From positions 124,001 to 188,000 of the forward strand of contig ONLL01000003.1 of NCBI GenBank assembly GCA_900318685.1: a stretch of DNA of 64,000 nucleotides, written 5' to 3'. The notes below the pieces were generated by a model. The model was not told the DNA's origin and ran no database searches. It saw nothing but the letters and a program-made list of their open reading frames with translations. Shown here in pieces: positions 35,762 to 43,508 of this stretch (positions are counted from its first letter, which is position 1; every line of letters begins with the position of its first letter). Position numbers and translations under genes: made by a program. This stretch comes from an uncultured Prevotellaceae bacterium (GTDB taxonomy: Bacteria; Bacteroidota; Bacteroidia; Bacteroidales; Bacteroidaceae).

Positions 35762-36106
35762 TTAGAAGATGGCTGCGATGCGGCGAATCCGTTTGAGCTT
35801 CTCCATAAACGAGTCGTCGCGCTCGGCCATCAGCATGTCATATTCGTTTTGCATGGCCAGCAGGGGAGCAGCATCTACACCGAGGGCGGCCTCCATCATC
35901 ATGGCCAGTTCGGGACTGAGCGACCGCTTGCCGTTCAGCATTTCGTTGAAGGCAGAATAGGAGATGCCAATCTCCTTGGCCAGTCCGCGTTGCGAAATGC
36001 CACGGTATTCCAGCTCGTCCTTCAGCACCTCGCCAGGATGGGTGGGCTGAAAGGGTTTCAAATTGTTTGCAATCATTTGCGGATTTACTCCTTCAATCGT
36101 CGTCAT
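35762..36106 (-). CDS. higA: HigA-type antitoxin, XRE-family helix-turn-helix
   Basis: The start at 36106 is supported by the strong ribosome-binding site AAGGAGG ten bases before the ATG, giving 114 residues. The HigA/VapI pattern is clear: FQPTHPGEVLKDELEYRGIS, then the helix-turn-helix LAKEIGISYSAFNEMLNGKR and SLSPELAMMMEAALG. The antitoxin neutralises the HigB ribonuclease and represses the operon. It lies 13 bases after higB, toxin first, the typical HigBA order. Confidence 0.92.
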   Translation of the reverse strand: MTTIEGVNPQMIANNLKPFQPTHPGEVLKDELEYRGISQRGLAKEIGISYSAFNEMLNGKRSLSPELAMMMEAALGVDAAPLLAMQNEYDMLMAERDDSFMEKLKRIRRIAAIF

Positions 36107-36119
36107 ATCTCGTCCTCCT

Positions 36120-36437
36120 TCATTTATAATGGTTCGACAATTCTGTGATGTTACAAATCGTGGCAATCTGCTTGCCAGCTTCCATGCCTTCGGTGAACTC
36201 AATGCGGTACTGGTCGTTAACGCGGACGGAGGATATTCCCTCTTTGTCGCCGTGCAGTTTCTCGTAGTGGAGTGAGCCGTACTTGGTCAGTCCTAAGACA
36301 TTCTCCTGCTGCTTCATCAGGTTGATAACCTTTACGTACTTGCTGACAATCTGAGGTTGGAAGCGGTGTTTCTTGTCGCTTGCCTTGCCCTCTGTGTAGA
36401 GTTCCTGTAGGTATGTCTGCTCGAATATAACTATCAT
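36120..36437 (-). CDS. higB: HigB-type RelE-superfamily toxin
   Basis: The 105-residue product (start 36437) has the ParE/RelE/HigB fold pattern, with GSLHYEKLHGDKEGISSVRV, NDQYRIEFTEG and a C-terminal CNITELSNHY. HigB toxins cleave mRNA on the ribosome. The next upstream in-frame ATG (36455) overlaps the promoter box, so the message starts only a few bases before the start codon. It is the first gene of the higBA pair. Confidence 0.88.
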   Translation of the reverse strand: MIVIFEQTYLQELYTEGKASDKKHRFQPQIVSKYVKVINLMKQQENVLGLTKYGSLHYEKLHGDKEGISSVRVNDQYRIEFTEGMEAGKQIATICNITELSNHYK

Positions 36438-36444
36438 GCGGTTG

Positions 36445-36452
36445 CAAAGGTA
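36445..36452 (-). promoter_or_regulatory. Bacteroidota -7 box abutting the higB start
   Basis: The minus strand reads TACCTTTG and ends eight bases before the ATG at 36437, implying a nearly leaderless message. Confidence 0.75.
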
Positions 36453-36571
36453 CAAATAATTTCGGGTGTTCGCAAATTTATGAACAACTTTTTTGTATTT
36501 TAAGGCTCCGATTTTGCATAGCTTCTAATAATCATAGTCTTTCCCGTTCGTAATGATATGGATTATGCATG

Positions 36572-36637
36572 CTAACTACTATACTTTCCTCTGCTAACTA
36601 CTATACTTTTCAGTGCCAACTACTATACTTTTTATCC
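36572..36637 (+). repeat. Intergenic array of three 22-bp units
   Basis: CTAACTACTATACTTTCCTC-like units start at 36572, 36594 and 36616, 22 bases apart. They share the TATACTTT core with the array at 20843. They lie upstream of higB in the 792-base gap to the 37230 gene. Confidence 0.8.
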
Positions 36638-36756
36638 GAAGTTGGTCATTAGGCTCGGAAGAACCTTAAATCCTCCATAAATCTGACACAAATATGAGAA
36701 TGGAAAAGATTTTTGTTAGATGTTGTGTAGATTTAGGGTTCAATGACCTTTCTGGG

Positions 36757-36812
36757 TTCATTCTTCACTCTTCATTCCTCACTCTTCACTCTTCATTCTT
36801 CATTCTTCACTT
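36757..36812 (+). repeat. Heptamer repeat array TTCAYTC
   Basis: Eight consecutive seven-base units occur: TTCATTC or TTCACTC, with one CTCACTC and one final TTCACTT. The same heptamer family recurs at 61508-61542. Confidence 0.85.
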
Positions 36813-36824
36813 TTCAAGTGGGGG

Positions 36825-36900
36825 TTCTGGAAGTCTCCCCCTCATATCTAAGTCCCCTATAAGGGGACAGATATAAGAGGGGGGGGCGAGACTTCAGAAG
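36825..36900. repeat. Long palindrome (hairpin) of about 76 bp
   Basis: The left arm TTCTGGAAGTCTCCCCCTC pairs with the right arm GGGGCGAGACTTCAGAAG, and an inner AAGTCCCCTATAAGGGGACA closes the hairpin. Mismatches are few. It could be a terminator or structured element; no coding content is visible. Confidence 0.8.
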
Positions 36901-36996
36901 GGGGCTGCGTGGTAGAAGGTTCGGCAGCCGTGCTCCATCTGCTCGGTCGGATTACAGGTCAGAAACGATATACTCACAAATGCAGTCTTTGTCACT

Positions 36997-37110
36997 TATG
37001 AAGGATATGAAGGATGGAATAGTAACTTTCGTATAAAGAAAAACATTTAGTCGGCGAGTAAATAATTTCCTATAAGGAAAGTTGCTATTCTATCCTTCAT
37101 ATCCTTCATA
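36997..37110. repeat. Inverted repeat with 34-bp arms
   Basis: Left arm 36997-37030 and right arm 37077-37110 are inverse complements with two mismatches over 34 bases; each contains TATGAAGGATATGAAGGAT or its complement. The 46-base loop carries the sequences TTTCGTATAAAGAAA and TTTCCTATAAGGAAA at its edges, each a small dyad itself. Confidence 0.85.
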
Positions 37111-37202
37111 TCGCTCGAGCTCGCTCACGTTGACTTCGTCTTCGTTTGTCACGACTCGGCCATTCAAGCAAGCTTGATGGCTCTCGCTGCTCCAAACGCT
37201 CG

Positions 37203-37227
37203 GGAGTGAAAGCAAGTCTTTCACTCC
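37203..37227 (-). terminator. Hairpin after the 37230 surface-protein gene
   Basis: GGAGTGAAAG and CTTTCACTCC form a perfect ten-base stem just beyond the stop codon. Identical stems lie at 39185-39209 and 39260-39284. Confidence 0.72.
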
Positions 37228-37229
37228 TC

Positions 37230-38951
37230 TCACTTAATCACGACCTTACGGCCGTTCACGATGTTCAGTCCCTTCTGCAAGGTGCTGATGCGCTGGCCTT
37301 GGAGGTTGTAGATGGCTCCCTTACCCTGGGACAAGGTTGGGGTGAGGCCTATGCCTGTCATCTGTGCATCGAACACGCCTGTGAAGGTTTCCTGGCTGTT
37401 CTCCACAGTCACAGTATAACGGCCTTTGGCATAGCTGGAAATGTCGATGTTGAGACCCACGATGGTGCCTGCGTTGATGTTTTTCTCATAAACACACTTG
37501 CCTGATTCATCAGTGATACGTACCAGATAGGCATCGTCGAGCGGGTCGAGATGGATGCTTAACTGTAACTCGCTGTATTCGCCATAGATCGACGCCTCTG
37601 CCTCTCCTCGCATCGGAGCCTTTGGCTGATTCTTGATAGTATGGGTGAAGTCGAAGCGGTTTCTGGCTTCTGCGCCTTCAGGGGTAGCCCCATCCTCTAA
37701 TGCGTCGTTGAGATAGATAACCTCATCGCCAACGGTGCACGACATCAGGAACTGTCCAAGATCTGTTAACGTCGGATCAAAGGCATTTGCAAACGGGCCA
37801 TTAATACCTCCAACACCTTCCAACCAAGTGGTACATCTGAGGCTTTCGTCAGTCATGACATCCCTGTAAACGCCCTTAAAGCCTTCTAATCCTCCTGTCT
37901 GCTTCGGTCCTACCACATAAGTCTGACCATCCATCTGGAAGGTGCCATTGTCCGCGAGGGAGAAGTCGTACATCAACTTAAACTGTTCGTCTGTCGTATC
38001 GTAAAGGTACACCTGCTTGTCCTCTTCATACCATGCTCCCACTTTGCTCAGGTAATTTGGTTGTGCATAAAAATCATAATATGGATAATCAGGACTGACA
38101 TATTGCTGGCACATCATCTGCTTGCAGGTCTTTCCGTCGATAATCGTGTCGCCATCGAAGTAGTAGTAGTAAACTATCTGCGCAGGATTTCCCGAATTTG
38201 CACCCCAAGCTTTCCAGACTTTATCATCTTCGACCATTGGGCGATAAGCAATGTTTACATCAGACTTGGGGTTTTTCAGGTCGTTGAAATCATCGGCCGT
38301 GAAGATACACATTCCGTCCTCATAGCATGATAAGAAGTTTTCTTTATGAAGGATACCATTCGAAGGCACGGGTGCAAATAGTTCCCAGATTTTCCAGCCT
38401 TCTTCACAACCCACGCCCTCGACAATAGGAGCTGAAGCGAAGTAGCGGGAGTGATTCAAAAGATCATAATAGAATACATGGAGTAATTGGTCATCGTGGA
38501 AGCGCATAGGTTCAATGGAAGTAAGCTTGTAGTGATATCCCTCAGGTGAAGGACAGTAACTATTGCCAACTGACATAGTAAAATCATAAAGCAGATGGTC
38601 ACCAAGTTCACTGTCATACAGCCATATCTTTCCGTTCTCCTCACGAAGAGCACTATAGAATATATTGCTGTCTTCGCTTGTGCGATACATCTTAAAATAG
38701 GTCTTGCCGTCTATCTCTGTGGTATCGTTAATGACATATGAGATTTTCTTCGTCCATTGCACATCATCCCATAAGTTATGATAAGACTCTTGATAATTCC
38801 AAGTCTTCCCCTCTTTCAAGAAAGGATGGTAAGCTACTTCAGCAACGCCATTCGAAGCATCCGGATCGAAATATAAACTGTCAACTTTGACGGCAGCACT
38901 TGCCATCATCGGTACCAACATCATGGTAAGAAGTAATGTGATCTTTTTCAT
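37230..38951 (-). CDS. Secreted surface protein, paralogue 3 of the tandem cluster
   Basis: The start at 38951 gives a good signal peptide (MKKITLLLTMMLVPMMASA) and 573 residues; the upstream ATG at 38978 is possible. It contains two copies of a ~200-residue module seen in its neighbours, each with an early Y[HR]P(F/M)xEx(D)KxW, then DGKT(C/Y), a LYDFS(L)-type strand and ...EGVG. It has no LRRs. The tail (about 480-573) RNRFDFTHTIKNQPKAPMRG ... YNLQGQRISTLQKGLNIVNG is almost identical to the tails of the 39287 and 43509 products. The module's function is unknown; the tail may be an export or anchoring signal. A remnant of a regulator's 3' end lies just upstream. Confidence 0.78.
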   Translation of the reverse strand: MKKITLLLTMMLVPMMASAAVKVDSLYFDPDASNGVAEVAYHPFLKEGKTWNYQESYHNLWDDVQWTKKISYVINDTTEIDGKTYFKMYRTSEDSNIFYSALREENGKIWLYDSELGDHLLYDFTMSVGNSYCPSPEGYHYKLTSIEPMRFHDDQLLHVFYYDLLNHSRYFASAPIVEGVGCEEGWKIWELFAPVPSNGILHKENFLSCYEDGMCIFTADDFNDLKNPKSDVNIAYRPMVEDDKVWKAWGANSGNPAQIVYYYYFDGDTIIDGKTCKQMMCQQYVSPDYPYYDFYAQPNYLSKVGAWYEEDKQVYLYDTTDEQFKLMYDFSLADNGTFQMDGQTYVVGPKQTGGLEGFKGVYRDVMTDESLRCTTWLEGVGGINGPFANAFDPTLTDLGQFLMSCTVGDEVIYLNDALEDGATPEGAEARNRFDFTHTIKNQPKAPMRGEAEASIYGEYSELQLSIHLDPLDDAYLVRITDESGKCVYEKNINAGTIVGLNIDISSYAKGRYTVTVENSQETFTGVFDAQMTGIGLTPTLSQGKGAIYNLQGQRISTLQKGLNIVNGRKVVIK

Positions 38952-38987
38952 AACCGTTATTTTTTTATTTTTTTTCATTCGTGATTT

Positions 38988-39066
38988 TTATTTGCTTTTG
39001 AGTATCTGCTCCAGCGTGACATCGGGATTGGCTTCTCCGAACACGTCTTTCTTCAGCTTGAGCTTG
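38988..39066 (-). pseudogene. Remnant of the 3' end of a TPR-HTH regulator gene
   Basis: The 79 bases 38988-39066 match 46130-46208, the 3' end of the intact regulator gene, with two mismatches. Both encode KLKLKKDVFGEANPDVTLEQ and the following stop. Upstream of it the similarity ends abruptly, so the rest of this regulator copy has been lost. Confidence 0.87.
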
Positions 39067-39302
39067 CTCACGTTGACTTCGTCTTCGTTTGTCACGACTC
39101 GGCCATTCTTGCGTCCCTGTGGTAGCAAGCGACCAGAGGTCGAGCGCAAGCAAGCTTGATGGCTCTCGCTGCTCCAAACGCTCGGGAGTGAAAGCAAGAC
39201 TTTCACTCCTCTCACTTAATCACGAACTTGAGCTTTCAGCTCGAGCTCGCTCACGCTCGGGAGTGAAAGCAAGACTTTCACTCCTCTCACTTAATCACGA
39301 TC
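39066..39302. repeat. Mosaic of duplicated gene ends and hairpins
   Basis: This space repeats material found at 37126-37243: CTCACGTTGACTTCGTCTTC..., GCTTGATGGCTCTCGCTGCT and the GGAGTGAAAG hairpin, with a 36-base insertion near 39109. A second hairpin follows at 39260-39284. Between the two hairpins, 39210-39225 (minus strand) reads as the orphan end FVIK-stop of a lost paralogue, matching the ...VVIK ends of the neighbours. Confidence 0.8.
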
Positions 39303-42300
39303 TTACGGCCGTTCACGATGTTCAGTCCCTTCTGCAAGGTGCTGATGCGCTGGCCTTGGAGATTGTAGATGTGAGGACTTGTCACTTCGTTTATCTCCGT
39401 CGTCTCTTCGATTCCCGTGGGCAGGGTGTTGAATTCGCCTGTGAATGACTCCTGGCTGTTCTCCACTGTGACGGTGTAATGGCCTTTGGCATAGCCGGAG
39501 ATGTCGATGTTGAGGCCTACGATGGTGCTGGCATTGACGGCTTTCTCGTAGATGACATTGCCGGAGTCGTCAGTGATGCGCACCATATAGTCGTCGGCTA
39601 GCAGGTTGAGATTGATACCCAGCTGCAGCTTGTCGTATTCTCCATATACCGACCTTTCATCTTCACTCCTCCTCGGTGCCTTAGGCTTCGTCTTGATGGT
39701 ATGGGTGAAGTCGAAGCGGTTTCTGGCTCCTGCGGCCTCCGGGGTGGCTCCATCCTCATATTCGTCGTTAAGGTAGATGACTTCGTCGCCAACGGTGCAT
39801 GACATCAGGAAAAACGGATGGTATTCTTCACCATTATAGATATTATAATGCGGGCCCTCAATACTTCCGACGCCTTCCAGCCAAGTGATACAGTAATAGG
39901 GGTCTCCATCTGTGCACCAAAAAACATCTCTATGAACGCCCTTAAAGCCTTCTATACCTCCAGTCTGCCTCGGACCTATCACATAATAATTGTCAAACAG
40001 GAGAGTATCATTGGCAGCGAGGGAGAAGTCGTACATCATCGTGCCACTAAAGTACACTTTTTTATCCTCTTCATACCACACTCCAGCATTTCCGAATAAG
40101 GGGTATTGTGTAATAATAGCATAATCTGAATGATCTGGGCTGACATACCGTTGATACATCATTTTCTTGCAGGTCTTTCCGTCGACGATTGTATCACCAT
40201 CAAAGTAGTAATACTCCACCATTTGCACAAGATTATTCGAAATACCGCTTCCCACCTTCCACACCTTGCCGTCTTCGATCATTGGGCGATAAGCCATCTG
40301 TGTCTGCTCATTGCTTCCATCACGGCTGAAGATGCAGACACCATCCTCATAGACAGACATCAGCTTTACAGTGATGCCGTCATCGGCATTGCGCCCGAAG
40401 GGGAACAGCGGTCCGCAGTCCTCATTGCCAATGCCCTCCAGCCAAGAAACGATACTACCGTCATGACATGTTATCTCAAACTGCCTCAGTGTCCGTCCTG
40501 CCATGTCGACGCAGTTCTCAGCAGTGCAGATATCCTCCTGTCCTCCATTAATGAATCCGGAGCCTACTTTCATGCTAAAGAGATATATAACGGAGAGGTC
40601 GTTGCAGCGTACCTTCCTGTCGGACTCCATCCAGTAGCTCTTGTCAGGACACAAGGGGCTATCGTCGCCCTCGGCACACATCACATAATAGGAACGTCCG
40701 TTGATGATGGTGTCGCCCGTGATGTGCAGCGAGTAGTTCCTGTAGAACGTATCCGTCCCTTCCTGCCAGCTCTCCTGGATGTTCCAGATCTTGCCTGTCT
40801 TCAGCATGGGATAGTAGGAGTCGTCGGGCACACCTTTGTTCCAGGGTATAACAGTGCCTTGGTAGAACTCCTTGAACTTGTCCACATCCGCCCAGTGCAC
40901 GCAAAGGATGGTCGACGTGCCCATGCCATTGAAGATGCCTTTGTTAAGGCTGCCAGAAAAGAATTGTCCTTTGATGGTCAGGGTGTCGATGCTGCAGCCA
41001 GAGAACGAACTTTCACCTAAATTCCTGATGCTCTCAGGCAGGACCAGCTTTCTGAGGGAAGAGCAGTTCGCGAACATGTTACCGTTCATAGCCACGATAC
41101 CTTTGGCTAAATTCACCTTCGTCAGGCTGCTGCAGTCCTTGAAGATTCCAGTGTTTACTACAGGAATCGTGGAAGGCAGGCTGGCTGTCGTCAGGCTGGT
41201 GCAGCCCATCAAGGCATAGAGGCCAAGAGAGGTCACACCCTCAGGAATGACGATCTCCTTCAGGCTGGTGCAGTCCATCAAGGCATAGTCGCCAAGAGAG
41301 GTCACACTCTCAGGGATGACGATCTCCTTCAGGCTGCTGCACTCACGCAGCATGTTATCACTGATTCGGGTAAGGCCGTTGGGCAATTCCACCTTTTCCA
41401 GTGCCGTACACGACAGGAAGCCCTCGTCCTGTATATCCGTCACGCTGCCAGGCAACTTCACGAAAGACAGATAGGGAGAGCGCGAGAAAGCCTCTGTTCC
41501 CACAGTCTTCAGCCCGTCGGGTGCCGTGTAGCTGCCTGTTGTGGCTCCAGCGGGATAGCTATAGAGCAGTGTCCCGTCGGCAGAGAACAGCACGCCGCCC
41601 TCTGATTTCAGAGCCTTGTTGCCTGCCTCCACCTCAATGGCCCTCAGGCTGTTGCAGGCAATGAAGGGATTGCCGCTGATAGTGCTTATCGTTGACGGAA
41701 GAGAGATACGTGTAAGCGTGGTGCAGCCAGAGAAGGCATGACGCTTCATACCGGTCACCTGATATGTCAGTCCTCCGTAGCTCACCTCCGACGGAATGGT
41801 CAGTTCTCCTTTCCAACGGTTCTCCTTTTCTATCACTGCTTCGTTGCTTGCATCATCCAGCCGGTACTTCAGCCCGTCGATCTTGACGATTCCCGACATC
41901 GGGTCGGCTGACACCACCCCTGTCATAAAGTCATCACCCTCGTAAAGAAGTTTTCCGTTTACCTCACACGTCACGAGGTGGCAGTAGTCGCCCGGAGTGT
42001 TGACAAACGGGTCGAACAGGTCTCTTCTGCCTCCTACACCAGAGACCCAGACCACCTGCCAGCCCTTCGTGTATTTGAAGATGATGCGACGCAGCTGTTC
42101 ACCGTTGACGTTGACATTGTCTACCCGTTCCACCTCATACTTCGTCCCGTAACGGTCGGTAACCTGGTCGCCAGGCATCAGTGAGAAGTCATATAGCAGA
42201 CTCCAGTCACCCCCGTTTTGGGCATAACGGTAGTAGACCTTCTGCTGCTCCTCATAGAGGAAAGCATACAGGTTGTCGCCACGGAAAAGCTTCTTGCACT

Positions 42301-43429
42301 GACGACTGTCGACGACGGTGTCACCATTCAGGCGCAGCTCATAGGGGAAGCCATACTCCCCAAACTCCGGCTGATACTTCCACATCTTGCCTTCTTCGAG
42401 CAGTGGGTGATATGGTATGTCTGTTGTCTCATCCGACAGGCTAAGGTCGATTTTTGTGTATTCGCCGTCCTTGTAGATCAGGAGGTCGGTATCTGTGCCA
42501 ATGTAGATATTATCGCTGTCTATATCCATGCACATCCACCGCTTGCTCTCGAACGGGCAGGGATAGCTGGTGAATGCTCCGTTCTCCATCATCCTTAGCG
42601 GGCCATGATGGTCGGCCATCCACAACCGCTGCTGTGAGTCAAATTGCATGTCGTAGCAAATGTAGGAGCAGTCATAGCTTACGGACATATCATCGTTTAT
42701 GAGTCTGGTCAACTTATTAGCTGCTGTGTACCAAATGCCACCTTCTTCATCCACAGCCATAGCTGTCACATTTCCTGCCCCTTGGGGCACGTCTGGGTGT
42801 TCCTTGAAGAAATAAACAGTTTCCTTGTCCTTGGTATATTTGACCAGTCCATAATCATAAACGAAGAGTCCGTAACTGGCTACCCACAACGCACTATCCC
42901 GATCCACACAGATGTGTCCAGAGAACGAGTAAACACTCTTAGAGCTAAATGTAAATCGTTCCACATTATTATTCGGGTCAACCTTAAAGCCCACGCCATA
43001 ACTGCAGCTGACAAACATGTTGCCTTGCGTGTCGAACGTGATGTTTTCTATGCTAAGCACACTATAATTACTGTATTCCCAGTCTATCTTAATGCCGCTA
43101 TGATGAAATTGGCCGTTGGAGTAGTACAGAATTTTACTCTCTGCTGTACCTATCCACACTTTTCCATCATGCACGGCAATCGCCCATGGGGTATAGCTCA
43201 GGCTACCTACTTTGACATCGAGTATTGTCTTCTCACCAGAGGCTTTGTTGATAACTACTAGATGTCCATCGAGCTTTGCCACATAGATATTTGCATCGTC
43301 ATGTGCTATGTCCATAACAGCATGAAGATAAGGGCCGTCTCCGTTTTCCCTGGCAACATTTGCTGGATAGAAAGCATACATGCAGGTGGTGAATAGCGAA
43401 ACCAACAAGACTAATAAACTCTTCTTCAT
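39287..43429 (-). CDS. Large secreted surface protein with propeller, LRR and repeated modules (paralogue 2)
   Basis: The start at 43429 gives a signal peptide (MKKSLLVLLVSLFTTCMYA) and 1380 residues. About residues 30-330 form a beta-propeller of the kind seen in hybrid sensor kinases, with blades such as DGKVWIGTAESKILYYSNG and DSDNIYIGTDTDLLIYKDG. Three copies of the GKxW/GDTxxxGxxxxxM module surround a BspA-type LRR block (about 530-860, EIVIPEGVTSLGLYALMGCT). The common tail with YNLQGQRISTLQKGLNIVNG ends it. Family members are probably displayed at the cell surface. It lies between the 43509 and 37230 paralogues, and all three likely depend on the regulator at 46130-47551. Confidence 0.82.
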   Translation of the reverse strand: MKKSLLVLLVSLFTTCMYAFYPANVARENGDGPYLHAVMDIAHDDANIYVAKLDGHLVVINKASGEKTILDVKVGSLSYTPWAIAVHDGKVWIGTAESKILYYSNGQFHHSGIKIDWEYSNYSVLSIENITFDTQGNMFVSCSYGVGFKVDPNNNVERFTFSSKSVYSFSGHICVDRDSALWVASYGLFVYDYGLVKYTKDKETVYFFKEHPDVPQGAGNVTAMAVDEEGGIWYTAANKLTRLINDDMSVSYDCSYICYDMQFDSQQRLWMADHHGPLRMMENGAFTSYPCPFESKRWMCMDIDSDNIYIGTDTDLLIYKDGEYTKIDLSLSDETTDIPYHPLLEEGKMWKYQPEFGEYGFPYELRLNGDTVVDSRQCKKLFRGDNLYAFLYEEQQKVYYRYAQNGGDWSLLYDFSLMPGDQVTDRYGTKYEVERVDNVNVNGEQLRRIIFKYTKGWQVVWVSGVGGRRDLFDPFVNTPGDYCHLVTCEVNGKLLYEGDDFMTGVVSADPMSGIVKIDGLKYRLDDASNEAVIEKENRWKGELTIPSEVSYGGLTYQVTGMKRHAFSGCTTLTRISLPSTISTISGNPFIACNSLRAIEVEAGNKALKSEGGVLFSADGTLLYSYPAGATTGSYTAPDGLKTVGTEAFSRSPYLSFVKLPGSVTDIQDEGFLSCTALEKVELPNGLTRISDNMLRECSSLKEIVIPESVTSLGDYALMDCTSLKEIVIPEGVTSLGLYALMGCTSLTTASLPSTIPVVNTGIFKDCSSLTKVNLAKGIVAMNGNMFANCSSLRKLVLPESIRNLGESSFSGCSIDTLTIKGQFFSGSLNKGIFNGMGTSTILCVHWADVDKFKEFYQGTVIPWNKGVPDDSYYPMLKTGKIWNIQESWQEGTDTFYRNYSLHITGDTIINGRSYYVMCAEGDDSPLCPDKSYWMESDRKVRCNDLSVIYLFSMKVGSGFINGGQEDICTAENCVDMAGRTLRQFEITCHDGSIVSWLEGIGNEDCGPLFPFGRNADDGITVKLMSVYEDGVCIFSRDGSNEQTQMAYRPMIEDGKVWKVGSGISNNLVQMVEYYYFDGDTIVDGKTCKKMMYQRYVSPDHSDYAIITQYPLFGNAGVWYEEDKKVYFSGTMMYDFSLAANDTLLFDNYYVIGPRQTGGIEGFKGVHRDVFWCTDGDPYYCITWLEGVGSIEGPHYNIYNGEEYHPFFLMSCTVGDEVIYLNDEYEDGATPEAAGARNRFDFTHTIKTKPKAPRRSEDERSVYGEYDKLQLGINLNLLADDYMVRITDDSGNVIYEKAVNASTIVGLNIDISGYAKGHYTVTVENSQESFTGEFNTLPTGIEETTEINEVTSPHIYNLQGQRISTLQKGLNIVNGRKIVIK

Positions 43430-43508
43430 AATGATGTTCCTTTCCAAATATGATGGATGAATACTATTTTTACGCTTCTTTAATACCGTTTATTTCAAAA
43501 GAACCCTA

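Noticed and set aside
36694-36876. A 60-codon plus-strand open frame
   Set aside because: It runs through the TTCAYTC heptamer array and the palindrome; its Leu/His/Ser-rich sequence merely translates the repeats.
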